The notes below the pieces were generated by a model. The model was given only the letters and a program-made list of their open reading frames with translations. It had not been told where the DNA came from and made no database searches. The translations under genes were made by a program, and so were the position numbers. 64,000 bases of DNA from Nepenthes gracilis (lineage: Eukaryota; Streptophyta; Magnoliopsida; Caryophyllales; Nepenthaceae): assembly GCA_033239525.1 (NCBI GenBank), contig BSYO01000024.1:868001-932000 (forward strand), written 5' to 3'. Shown here one piece after another: positions 43,768 to 55,676 of the stretch. Position 1 is the first letter of the stretch; each line of letters starts with the position of its first letter.

Positions 43768-46379
43768 TCAGTTTCCAAAGCAGCATTTACAACAGAAGAG
43801 GAAAGAGAACCATGAAGTTTGAGCTGTTGTTGGTGTGGCCGTGGAGGGCTGTGGTGGTTCTTCATGAGGATTCTTCTGTTGCTGGTCGGCATAGTCCATG
43901 ACCGACTTCACAGAGCTATGTCTGTCTCCTTCAGCAGTCAACCTACGAGAATTCCGAACCGAAACAGCTATATTAATCTTATCATGCAATGTGTGAAAAG
44001 AACTGAAATAGATCACTCATCGAAATTAGAAACTGTAATGCGAATTATAGAGGGAACCATATATCAGATGTTCCTATGACTTTCATCACGCGTTTTAAGA
44101 GAAATATTTGGGGATGTTTTTTAGATACTTTTAAGTGATATGACATTTCATCCATTCATTAATATTAGTAGTTCCAAGCAAAAATAGATGATGGATGAAT
44201 GAGAATCTGCTTCGGAATATGTGACTAAAGGGCAGTCATATAACATTATGCCTTGATGAATCAAAGGTGCTACCATAACTACAAACAGTGGCCAGTGATT
44301 TCATGATAAATGCTCCTATCTTTTATTTTATTTTTCCATGGTTTTGGAAATGGTTCAAAGATGGGGAGAGAACATAGAAGAGGAGATTCCCCATTGGAAA
44401 GTGCCTTGCATCAGAGAAAGAGGAGCTTAAAGAACATGATGTAAACGACTTTCATTGTTTTTAGCCGAGAAATGAAGTCCGTTTAGTACAAACAGTAAGG
44501 GAAATCAAAGCCGACCATGCACACTATTGCAGTTGAAGCAGCATCATTGCAAGGAAAATAAGGTCAATTATGCAGACTTCAGAAAAATGAAAAAAAAACC
44601 ATTTATTTAGGAAACTCTTGAGGCACTAAAACTTGTGAGTTCAGCACACATGCACAAGCAAAGGGGCCGGAAAAACATTGAAAAAAGAGGCTGCTAATCT
44701 AGGTTCACTTTGATTTTCAAGCCCCAGCCCCTACTGAAAAGCACTGTTGAGCAAGGATACACTAAATAGGTTAAGGTGCTCCTTGAGAACTCAGTTTTAT
44801 GCTTCCTGCCCATTTTTTTGGCTATCCTTTTTGCTCCTAAGTAAGCTGTCACACTTGCTTGTGTACACAAAGTATAGATATCCCTCAGTGTATTGACCAA
44901 AAAACGAAAACATATCCATCAGCATGATTCAACAATAAACACATAAGAATATAAAATTTCTTTTGTTCTTATCTTTTTTTTCTCTATTTTTCCCCAGAAT
45001 GTTACTGCTGGAAGGATAAGACTAGAACTCCAGTAAGTAGAGGCATATAGATAAACCCCTATTTACCAACTTTTGGGTCATCACAGAATTTCACTTTCTA
45101 GTATTACTTTATTAATGACACAAACGATGTGGTTATATTTGCATCTATATCTAACATGTACACCATCGAGAATCATGAGCTGGCTGCAAGTAAGAAACTT
45201 TCTACGTTCTTCCTGTGCAGGTATGCTCTTTATTTCTTTGTACTTTTGCAATGGATTTGCTAGTTTCCTTAAACTACATTGGTGAACTTACGTTTAACAA
45301 ATGTGATCACAAACATCAGTGATTGCGTCACATTAAGCAATGCAATAAGTTTTGGACATAAAATAAAACACCATATTCATGCAAAATACAATTCTAAACA
45401 CATTAATAACTAGAGCTGAGTTGAAGGACTTACAAGGGAAATGCAAAAGATTGACCGCTTGCATCAGAATGGCGAGCTGAAAGAGATGGAGTTTCCTCAC
45501 TCCGAGAAGACTTTCCCTTTGTTCGATCTTCTATTGCTAGCTCAAATGCTTCTTTCTTGCTTGCAGCAGGTGAATTAGCACCACCGAAATCAGTAGATGA
45601 GGCACCAGTACTAGTAATGTTGATGGCATTAGCTTTCTTAACGGGGGGGTCATTAGTTGACAATGCAGCCAATGGAGCAGATGTTTGTTCTCCTGCTTTA
45701 CCAAGATCACTATGTGCAGTTGCCATTTGCTGTCCTGATATACTTAAATCTCCCGATACCAAAGGGGTTTGTCCTGATTTACTTAGATCGCTAGGTTTAC
45801 CAAGCTCCGCATAATTCAGCTCCCCAGATTTCAGCATCCAGCTGAATTGCTCTCGTGTGAAACTCATATTGCCCATGTGAATGCTGAACAACGATTCATT
45901 TGATGTGACGCTCCATTCCATTGGAGTGCCTGATTTATTTCTAGCAAACACAGAAGAAGGAATTCTGTATGCTGAACTTTCAGAAGACTGCTCCATCACT
46001 TGAACTGGTGGGGATTGCAATGCTGATCCAGTGCTAGCAGTCTCTAAAATTGATGGAATTGGTTGTTGAAAACCTTGCTTAGATTGTTCATGCTTGGGAC
46101 TAGAATTGCCTAAAAACCAAATTTCATCACTTACCGAAGAATCCCAATACGATTTTATGGAACAAAAGAAAGTGATGTCAACTTACTGGGTTCCGATTTC
46201 TCTACTGGAAAGGGATCTTCAAATGAAAACTCAGTAGACAATGTTGATGATGAGGATGAAGCAGAGGAAGAGCTTAATCTTTCATTTGTAGTAGAAATGG
46301 CACCTTTGTGAATATTGGTGGTGGTATGCACCCCCAGGCCAGCATCTTCATCTACTTCTTTTGACTCCACTTGACTCAT
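43768..46379 (-). CDS. Serine-rich plant protein of unknown function (3 exons, 347 aa)
   Basis: Exons on the minus strand are 46379-46187, 46109-45434 and 43942-43768. All junctions are GT-AG with matching phases, totalling 1044 nt. The start is MSQVESKEVDED at 46379. Residues ~30-55 form a serine run. Around residue 112-150 lies a conserved-looking block (YRIPSSVFARNKS, TPMEWSV, SNESLFSIHMGNMSFTRE) that I associate with a family of uncharacterised plant proteins. Then come K/S/G-rich text (LGKPSDLSKSGQ) and a low-complexity acidic/Pro region. The C-terminus WFSFLFCCKCCFGN holds four cysteines near the end and could be lipidated for membrane attachment (inference). No catalytic domain is seen. 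The reading frame continues upstream of the ATG to an acceptor at 46414, so a longer protein with an exon ending at 50112 is possible. Confidence 0.72.
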
Positions 46380-46413
46380 TAAGTTGATTTGGGCTTCGAA
46401 GTACAGGTACAGC

Positions 46414-49400
46414 CTGATACATTGGGCATGAAAAATTAAACAGCATTTCAAGCTAACCATAATTGAAAGATCAATGCAACATCTGGAATCAGCTTTCAGT
46501 TTCTTCTTCATTGAGTTGAGCTTTTTTTTTTTTTAACTACTGGCTTCCTGTTTGAAAGAATGTGTTGAATAAATTCTCATCAATGTCATTCAACACTTGC
46601 TAATTGGTTGCAATAAAGTGTAGGGTTAATCCCTTGGTTGAATTTGATAGAAAATCCAGGCACAAAACAGATAAAACATGCATAAGCAATAGATTCTAGC
46701 ATTTGATAACAATCCAGCATGTATAAGAATGAACCCAAACAATAATTTGACATGCATAAACAAAACAAAGTAGTTGTAGTCATTTCCTATCATATTGTTT
46801 TCAAGAAGAACTTAAATTGGAACAAAAATGGCATCAGGATTTGACTCTCAATTACCCAGTGTATATTATTTTCCAGAGATGCACAGTTTCTGCTCCATCG
46901 TGGGGAAAGGCCTAAGGAACGTACTCTTTTCAAACCTATGATTGCTACAGCCTCAAGATGCTGAATTTGAAAGAAGGTATGAAGGTGCAATTTCTCACCC
47001 ATAGATCAAGGTTCTAATCTACTTCTAACTCGAAAACTTGCCCAAGAAATATGTTATTAAGGAAAGCCAAAATTTAAACCATGACAAACCAAGTCATGGT
47101 TTTTATTCTCAGCTAATTATACAAATATTGATGATCCTATTAGTAGCATTATGCCTACAAGTCAATTGTACCAAGTGCAATGACATGCTACTTGTATACA
47201 ATCTTATTCATATGATAAAATTTTCAGATTTGAGCAATGCAAGTATATAATTATGATGAGGCTATCTATTCGAGCTCTATTTGCATATCAGATTATTTCT
47301 TAAATATAATCCTTGGTGTGGGTTAATATTATATTGCTATTTCTAAAAGAAATAGAATAAGCGTTGATAATAGGATCATTAAAATGGGATATTAGTGCTC
47401 AAATTATATCATAAGCAATTTTAACCTGTTAAAGAGGGTAACTGAGCTCATGGTCAACTATGTGGATGATATTTTGGTGAATGTATAGGTGCTTATTAGA
47501 AAACAAGTTCGCTAAATCAACTCGATCAAAATATTCCTATAAAGTAATAGAGTTTTCACATAATATAGTGTAAATGACCTTAGACTTAAGACATCTTAGT
47601 ATTTTATGTACCGGACAATATATTTTAATATTAGTAGTATGTGTTCAAGAGATATATACATGGAGGACATCAATAGGTGCAATGATAAACCTAAGGAGGT
47701 AGATGAATGATCACCTTTGAATCCATTACTCTAAAAAAATAGGAGATCTCCTAGGTAATTGATTGAAATAATTACTCATAACTTCTTTCCAAGGTAGAAT
47801 ATAAATAAAAAGGAGTTCTAATGCTTATCAATTGAATCATTTGTTCAAAATCATAAACATATAAGAACAAGCAATTTAGGACTTAACATTTTTTCATACC
47901 AAATAATTTTTTTCACAAGACAGAAAGCTATTGACAATTTGTATTTTTCTTTTAAAAAAAAGTTCTTTTTTTGGAATGGTCATCTTACTTTATTTGGCAA
48001 AAATAATAAATTTCTCACTCTCACGCAAAATACGTAAGACTTTTAATTAGTCATTATGAAAAGTTCACTTCAAGGATAACAGAGGCGTTTAATTTAGCTA
48101 TGATATAATGATGTTGCAATTAGTTTAATAAGATTTGAGATCCTCCCTTCTATTAATTTCATGTTGAACTTAATAGATTCATACTTGTTTACCAGAAAAT
48201 TATGGATTAAAGTGTTAACCATGTGTTTGAGGCATAGGGAACTAAGATGAGCATCATTTGAACAGTGACTTAAAGTCACGTATGACATGTGGTTGGATTA
48301 TTAGAGTCCAAAAGGGTCCACATTTTTATCACAAAATGGATTTGGGCCAACTCCTTCCCTCTCCATTTCACACAGGGCCGAGCCTAACATGACACAAAAG
48401 GAAGGCTCCGACCACCCCAATTATAATGTATTGTTACAATAATGATAATGTAGCTCCTCATTTCCATCACTGACTATCTAATAATATATATAATTGTGAT
48501 GATGCTATTGTGACACTCACAAGAGAGGACCAAACACATCCTTAAATCTTATCACCTAATCATGATAAGATCACCGTAGAACAGTCGTATAAGTATGTAA
48601 AGTAGTATCTTTATAAAATGTGGCATATCTATCAAGGCATTCAATTACTAACTTTTTAATCGCTGGTTAAAAATATTAGGCTCCATTGTTCTTCCAATCG
48701 TTGAAATTATTTTAAAAGTAATAGAAAATAAAAATCGAACCTATCTGAATATCTTATTTTAATATTAACATTTCATATTATAAAAATAAGTCTCAACCAT
48801 TAAAAGTATAAAAGATCCTCAGATTTGAGCAATATAACTAGAGAACTATCATAAGATCATGCTCCACATTTTCTCTCTTCCTGATTTTATCTCATTTTTG
48901 TTCCACCTATTTATATGAGAGTTGAGAAAAGCAAAAAGGTATTTATGTGTTCATTTAGTTTTCTATGTGCTAGAAAATATTTTTTCAAGTGAGCACAATT
49001 CATATACTTTTGACTTTATTTTACTTTAGTTTTATGAAAATTATAATAGGGTCTAAAATATTTGTGCTAATAGTACAAACCGTATCGTTACTTTGAACAG
49101 TAAAATTTCAACAAAACTTATGTAGCCTTTGGCTTATTCTCTTAGATTTCCAACTCCAATATGCCCACTTTCATGTCAGAACGAGGGGTAGCCCCTTCAC
49201 CTCAGCTTCGAAACTATTGGATATAAATACAATAGCCCAAATGTTTTATTTGAAAAAATTGAAAACAAAATTAAAAAAAAAAGCCTGGGGCTTTGGATTT
49301 GATCCAACAGCCTCGGACTGAAACAAAGGAGCTGCAACTCAGAGGTGAGGCTCCATCTCATTTCCTTTTTACCTCCTTTTTGTTCCCTTTTTCCTATATG

Positions 49401-50111
49401 CTCCTCTGTCATCTGATTTCGTTTTATGAACTATCACCAACCCCTAACCATCTTTTTGCCCTGTCTTATCACCCGCCAAATGCCACATCACTCTTTAGAA
49501 TTTATTTGTTTTACCATGACCATACAATCAAATATCAATCGATATATATCAATATTAAGCTTTCGATACCGAGATTTTTCGATACCTCAACAAATCACGA
49601 TTTACTGTTACATTGGTGGCATGTCATAACATATGGGGATAATTCAAAATATGATCCAATATACCCATATTGCCCAATAGTTGACTAATATATTTGTTAA
49701 TATATTGACATTTAAAGGTCAAGATTTAAAAGTAAAAGAAAAAAAATAAAGATAGTTACTTTTTCACAACATTAACATTCATTGAATATCAAATCCAATA
49801 TGGGAAAAACAGTTTAGCAGAATTTTTTAAAGTTTGAATCTTATCAATTGGATTGTTTAAACCCAACAGCGGATTTGCTTCACAAAGAACAGAATGACAT
49901 ACGGATGAAACTGTAAGAAATGCATGTATGCATCAAAGAAACAACGCCATTGCTAAGAATCTGAATCAAGAAAGTTTGATGCAAACATAGCCTGTACAAA
50001 CAAGAAAAGTCCCCATTTCATTCCCCACTCCTCCCAAACCACATAAATAAATAAATAACCAAAGAAAGCAGGTACGAGTTGAGAAGGCGAACTCAACTCC
50101 TATCAACTTAC
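46414..50111. other. Intergenic DNA or long 5' intron of the serine-rich gene
   Basis: About 3.7 kb of AT-rich sequence without a recognised gene. Near 49280-49320 a GGCTTTGGATTTGATCCAAC palindrome resembles the MULE end palindrome. Near 47460 a YVDDIL-like peptide appears in isolation and is not accepted as a reverse transcriptase. If the upstream exon at 50112 is real, this is an intron. Confidence 0.4.
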
Positions 50112-50960
50112 CTCATCATCCCGGGGAGACAGGGCATCGAGATATTGTTCACTGCTGATTTGATGTCATAGCTCCTATTAATTTTCCATCGTCAACAAAG
50201 GAAAACCTATTGGATTTGGCTATGGTGTAGTGAACGAATCCCATCTGATTTCCCCTCACCATTTGGGTGTATAAGGACCCATCTAATATTAGTTTCCCTT
50301 TTCTCCTTACAAACTGCAATGGGGGAAGCCCCGGGGGGAAGGAGCATGCTACCCATTGGGGAGACCATGTAGAGTTGACCTGATGAACGCTTTTGTTCAT
50401 AAAATAACAATGTGGTTCAGAAAGCAACCCACATTAACTCCGTAAAAATGTAGCTGAAAAACGCAATAACGACGTGGTTAAATTTGAGTTCTCCTAGAGC
50501 CCAAAGGTTACAGCTTCTCTGCGACAAACCAGGAACAGTACCCACCTCATCCGCCCAATGATTTCTTTTTCCAGTTATTCAACCATTTTCAATCAGAATG
50601 CGATTCTTCGATCCTATTAGAAGAACGATTGCTATTTTATTGTGACAAAGATTTCATTTATAGTCCTCCATATTTTACAAACAAGACCGAAACCTGAAAC
50701 CTGAATTTGTTAGCTAATAGAAAAAACAGGGGAAAAAAAAAAGTAAAGAATGAATACCTGAATCGAACTAATGCCGGAAAGTTACAACGTCTCGGCTGAT
50801 CTGGCCACTGAAATCTGAAAATTGGCCCGGCGGTCGAAGGACAAAACTGTGAAAATTGGGTGAAGGAAATGGCTCATTTGAGAGAGAAAGAGAAGAGAAT
50901 GGAAACTTCGCAGCTTCCGGCCCAAGTTTCTCTTCATCCTCTCTGAAAAAACCCAGCTGG
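50112..50960 (-). other. Putative 5' exons and leader of the serine-rich gene
   Basis: Two minus-strand donors of good quality occur. CAG|GTATTC at 50758/50757 follows a leader-like CT-rich segment (50940-50760) with a 31-codon upstream ORF. GATGATGAG|GTAAGT at 50112/50111 is the second. Joining 50112 to the acceptor at 46414 keeps a frame that runs through MPCLPGMMR into LYLYFEAQINLM and then the 347-aa protein. This is splice-logic evidence only. The open frame at 50149-50427 runs in another frame and is not assigned. Confidence 0.35.
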
Positions 50961-52376
50961 GGGATGCGCTAGGTGGATTGTTTAGCTAATTTGGGTTGTC
51001 TTCTGTCAGGTTTATCAGCTTCAATTTGGTGGATCTGACAATGCATTTTCTCTTTATAGAAATCTCTACATAAAACGAAAACAACATTAAAATCAAAATT
51101 AGTAATATGATTTATATTTTAAATGAATTTTTTACTTTTTTTTTGGGGATTAAAATTTCAATTCCAACCCCTCGGTATATGCCCAATTATAATGGCTCAT
51201 ACCATTAAAATATAGTTATTATTTATTACAATTATAATTCATACATATAACATAGTTGATGGTAATAATTTATTTCCTTCTTTCGTTATTTTTTTTCCTT
51301 GTTATAAACGACGGCTTCCCACCGTTCACTGTGCACAAATGTAAATTCAGACGCAATTAAGGAAGCGCAGAGCTTCGCCTCTTTCCAACGCTCGCAATTG
51401 ATTTTTTCTCCCTTTCAGAATCGTCTTCCTTCTTCGTCCTCTTCGTTCTTCATCCTGATTTCGTTTCTTACAATGAGACATTGAATTTAATTAAAAATTC
51501 TAGAGTTTTTTTTTTTTTTTTATGGGATTCTGGTGGGTTCTAAATCATATATTATCTTCGTAATTGTAGTCTTGTTTTTAATAATTAATTTAAGCATTTT
51601 CTATTTGTTCCACCCTCTCGAATTTTCTGTATTTTTTGATTTTATTTGTATTATTGTATCTCTTATTAAAAGTTAGCATCTATTTTTTTCTTAATTTCTG
51701 CCATCGAATTAAAATCAGCGGTACAAATTTAATGATTATAACATATTTGATTTTAATTAATTTTTTGTAAAACTGTTTCTTAGTCTAATGTGCAGTTTGG
51801 TTATTAAAGAGAAGTATGATTAGATATAAAATTATGTAAAATTGTGGTAGTCTCTACGGGATATATTTTGTTCATTTAGACTGCAATATTTTAAAATACA
51901 AGGAATATTTCCGAAAGATTATGAAAATGTCTAATTTCAGATATGTAGGCAGAATTTAGTACCTATTTTCAAAAATGAAAGCTATTTTTTGAATTTTTTT
52001 AAAGACCAAAGTAAAAAATTTTAAAAATATGTTTAAATTTATATATTTTTTAATCAAAAAAGGGGAAACTGTGCTTTTTAATTTTTCAAATTTGAAATAA
52101 AATTTGAAAACTCAGAAAATATTGAAAAAATATATATATTATTTAAAAAAATTTATTGACTCAAAAGTAAAATTTTTCATAGTTTTTAAATTATACTTAT
52201 ATAATAATATTTTAAAAATATATAAATATAAAAATATTACTTTAAATCTTATAAATATGAATAAGTGATTTTAATAAACAGTCTTTTTATTTTGATTTAA
52301 TTTATAACCAAAATCATTATTATTTTATTTAAGTTAAAATTTTTTTAAAAACTACTAGATTATGTGGATTATACGT
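50961..52376. other. AT-rich intergenic region with a leader-like segment
   Basis: 51300-51480 is more GC-rich and CT-rich (TCGTCTTCCTTCTTCGTCCT) and resembles a plus-strand 5' leader, but no coding region follows. The rest is AT-rich with long A/T runs. It may be the divergent side of the serine-rich gene's promoter. Confidence 0.35.
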
Positions 52377-53369
52377 TGATGGGTATAATTGTTACTAACC
52401 CAAGAGGAAGGCCCATCAAAAATTTGGCTCGTAACTAAACAAAGTCTCAATCGATCCACATAGCCTAAAGTGGATCAATGAACCCATCTATATTATTTGA
52501 ACAGTTTACTTCCTGAGTAATGACGACACCAACTATAATCGACCAAACCAAACAACTCCCTTCCTTTATCAAGACAGTACAACGGACTTATTTGTCAATT
52601 AGAAACCTTCGGTCGAACGGTATTATCTTATTCACTTCGACGGTTTCATGGGTAGTTGGCAGATAGATCAACTGCTTATTTATCTCTATATATACCCCTC
52701 ATTCTTAAAGATTTGGCCCATAACTAAACAAAGTCTCAATCAATCCATGTAGCCTAAAGTGGATCAGTGAACCCATCGATATTATCAGAATAATTTACTT
52801 CCTGAGTAAAGACGGCACCAAATATAATCGACCAAACTGAACAACTCTCTTCCTTTATCCAGGTAGTACAACGGACTTAGTTGTCAATCAGGAATCGTCG
52901 GTCGAACGACATCCTCTTATTCACCCTAACGGTTCCATGGGTAGTTGACAGATAGATCAACTGCTTACTTATCTCTATATATACCCCTTATTCTTAATAA
53001 GAAAGGGGGACGAAGAACAAAAAAACTAATAAGCCAACAAAATCTAATTCTGAGACGATTCTAAGTGCACACAGACCCTCTCAAGACACTTTACGTAAAA
53101 AGGGGACCTTATTTAGGCCATTTGGATAAATTATTATATACTCTTACTTTGCATCCTCTTTTCTTCTTTAAAAGAATGATTATTGACTTCAGTATTGAAT
53201 GATACATTGGGAAGTAAGTCCCATCAATCATTTGACAATTCATTTATTGTGTTGTATAGAATTCAGATTCGAAATATACGGAGATTGGACTATCTTCTGA
53301 TTATTCAAACCAGGTGAACAGGTAGTTGACTTCCTAATCCATATAATATCCGAATTCGAGGTCGCATCA
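52377..53369 (+). repeat. Solo LTR with an internally duplicated promoter block (993 bp)
   Basis: Starts TGATGGGTATAATTGTTAC and ends GAGGTCGCATCA, giving TGATG/CATCA inverted ends. The flanking 5-mers are TACGT (52372-52376) and TACTT (53370-53374), a target duplication with one mismatch. A 289-bp block containing TTTGGC, CTAAACAAAGTCTCAATC, GTAGTTG.CAGATAGATCAAC and the TATA box CTATATATACCCC occurs twice in tandem, with TATA copies near 52686 and 52975. The start word and the TTGTGTTGTA word near the end link it to the LTRs of the gypsy element at 55126-60272. Confidence 0.7.
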
Positions 53370-53374
53370 TACTT

Positions 53375-55120
53375 ATGCATTCAAAAATATTATTATCAAT
53401 ATAAAAAATCACAAATATAGTCTTTTTATCAGTATTTAAGTAATTTGATGATGATAATATTTATGTTACCATTCATTTTTCTACGGCTCAGTAACACATT
53501 TTGTATTGTCAATTTAATAAAAAAAAATTAAGCTAACGCTATCACAATATTTTAAATGATCTCTTATATTAAAAGAAAATATACTATTAATATATAATTT
53601 TAATTTTTTAATAATTAAATATATAGTTGGGTTTATATAAAGATGTATTAATAGATTTATACATGAATACTTAATTTTACTATAATAAAATTAAAATTAA
53701 ATTTAATTTAATAATTTATTAAGTTTAACTCAAATAAGTTGAATACCTAATTCTAACTGCGCAACAGCTGATGGTTAAATAACAATTGTGTATATTATAT
53801 ATATACATATATATGTGTCATTTTATATAGTAGGCCACAATTAAGAATTACATTTAATATATGCTTTGTTATTATATAAATTTTTAATACTTCATGATGA
53901 TTTTGAAATAAACTATTACAAAAGAAGTTTGATTGGTTAATTTATTATAGATGAATATATTTTATAAATTTATCAAATAATTTATCAATTAATAATTTTT
54001 ATCGTATATAAAAAATTTTAAAATTTATAAATAAATAGTAAAAAACATTAGCTTGTTAAAATATTATATCTCTAACAAAAATAAATAAACACTTTTTCTC
54101 AAATGACTTTGAAAAATAAAAAGTAAAAAGGCAGAAAAAACTACAAAATAAAATAAAAAAAAAATTATTTTTAACTAAACAGGGTCTCAAATTTTCATTC
54201 TTTAAAACCGAATAAATAAAAGAATATACGTTTAAGATATTTTTATAGCTTTACTTTCTATATTTTATGCCCATTATAATTTAAAGCAAACATTGCACAC
54301 ACAACTATAATATCAAAACTGTTAAGTACACCGTTGGTATTGTAATTTGGGTAAACTTAATCAAAATTCGAATATTTGATTGATTCGTTTTAATTGATGT
54401 AAAATTTTGTAAGATTTAGTTAAAATATAAAAGTATTATTGACAACACAATCATAAAATTAGGTCTAATTTATTTTTTAATCTTGTCATGATCACATGTG
54501 AAAGTATCCGATTTAATCCTATCAGGATAGGATTATAATTTTTCTATAAATAAATACATTTTTATTATTTTAAATAAATATTAAGTTTGAATAATTATTT
54601 TAATAAACTATATTTTTATATAATTAATAAATTTTTATGACTTTTTATTAAAAGATACAATTATGTTATATTTTATAGTAAATATTATAAATTTTATCAT
54701 ATTATATATTTTTAACTATCTTTATGTAAATATAAATTTTTTAAATAAATATACTTAAAATAAAAATATCTATTTGCCGACTAGATTTGGCTCATGGATT
54801 AGCACGGTTGATTCTTCTCGCTAGGGTGACCATGCGTTGTCCTACTCGGCATGCTTTATCGATTTTAAACTTCTATCTAAATTTAATTTGTATCTAATTC
54901 TAATTTAATTCTAATTAGGTTTAAATTTAAATGGTATAATTAATAAATTCCATAATTATGGTGATTTTATTGGATTTACTAAAAGGATAAATACTTTAAC
55001 TGTTAAACAGAAAATACAAATTAGACCATTCAATATTATTTAGAACGTGGCAAATAAGATTGTACTTTATCTATTATATTCTCTCAAGATTTCTAATGGA
55101 TCTGGAAGGTTTCATATTTT
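53375..55120. other. Very AT-rich spacer
   Basis: No coding block, RNA gene or repeat ends recognised. The composition is dominated by TTTAAAATATA-type text. Confidence 0.5.
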
Positions 55121-55125
55121 AAATA

Positions 55126-55676
55126 TGATGGGTATTATAACCTGAATAACTGGTAAACCACCCGTGGGATAAAATATGGAAACTCCTAATAACTTCTACG
55201 GTTCATTTTTGGGAAAGAACCACCATAACCAACCGGAGAAGTTATGAAACCAACCGGAGTGAAGAAGTTATGAAACCAACCGGAGGTTGAAACCGAAGTG
55301 GGGAAGTTAAGAAACCAACAGGAGTTGGGAAAAACTAAATGTACTTATCCGGAGAAGTTATACTTTTTCGGATAAGTTACATAACTGAAAGGAAGTTCTA
55401 TAAAAGGGAGGGTAATCCTCAAAGGAAGGGGACTTCTTTTCGGTCCTGAAAAACTCTCCTTTCTCTCTCGAAAATTAATATCTAAAAGAGAACAAAATTT
55501 ATCTTTCCCTTTTACTCTAAAAAAGGGCCATGACCGACTAGAACGTTGAGTGTTTTGGGGATTTAGCCCCACCGCTAGCGACCATCTTGTCTGCTTTTGT
55601 GTTGTACAGGTCTTGAGTTCAAAAGTACGAAACTACCAGATCCACATTACCATATCCGTCTAAACTCCGGACCAGA
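55126..55676 (+). repeat. 5' LTR of the Tat-like element (3' end deleted)
   Basis: Matches the 3' LTR from TGATGGGTATTATAACC through TTTGTGTTGTACAGGTC and ends at GGACCAGA, where the 3' LTR continues TTCGCAACA. It contains four to five degenerate GAAGTTATGAAACCAACCGG units (55240-55330) and scattered substitutions relative to its partner. Confidence 0.85.

Noticed and set aside
46155..46511. Start of the serine-rich gene at the first in-frame ATG (46511)
   Set aside because: The residues between 46511 and the acceptor at 46414 read like intron text, and an acceptor at 46414 with a better ATG at 46379 fits the exon pattern.
47450..47500. YVDDIL-like peptide suggesting a Ty1/copia reverse transcriptase
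   Set aside because: Only the short motif appears; no flanking RT, RNase H or integrase blocks could be read in any frame nearby.
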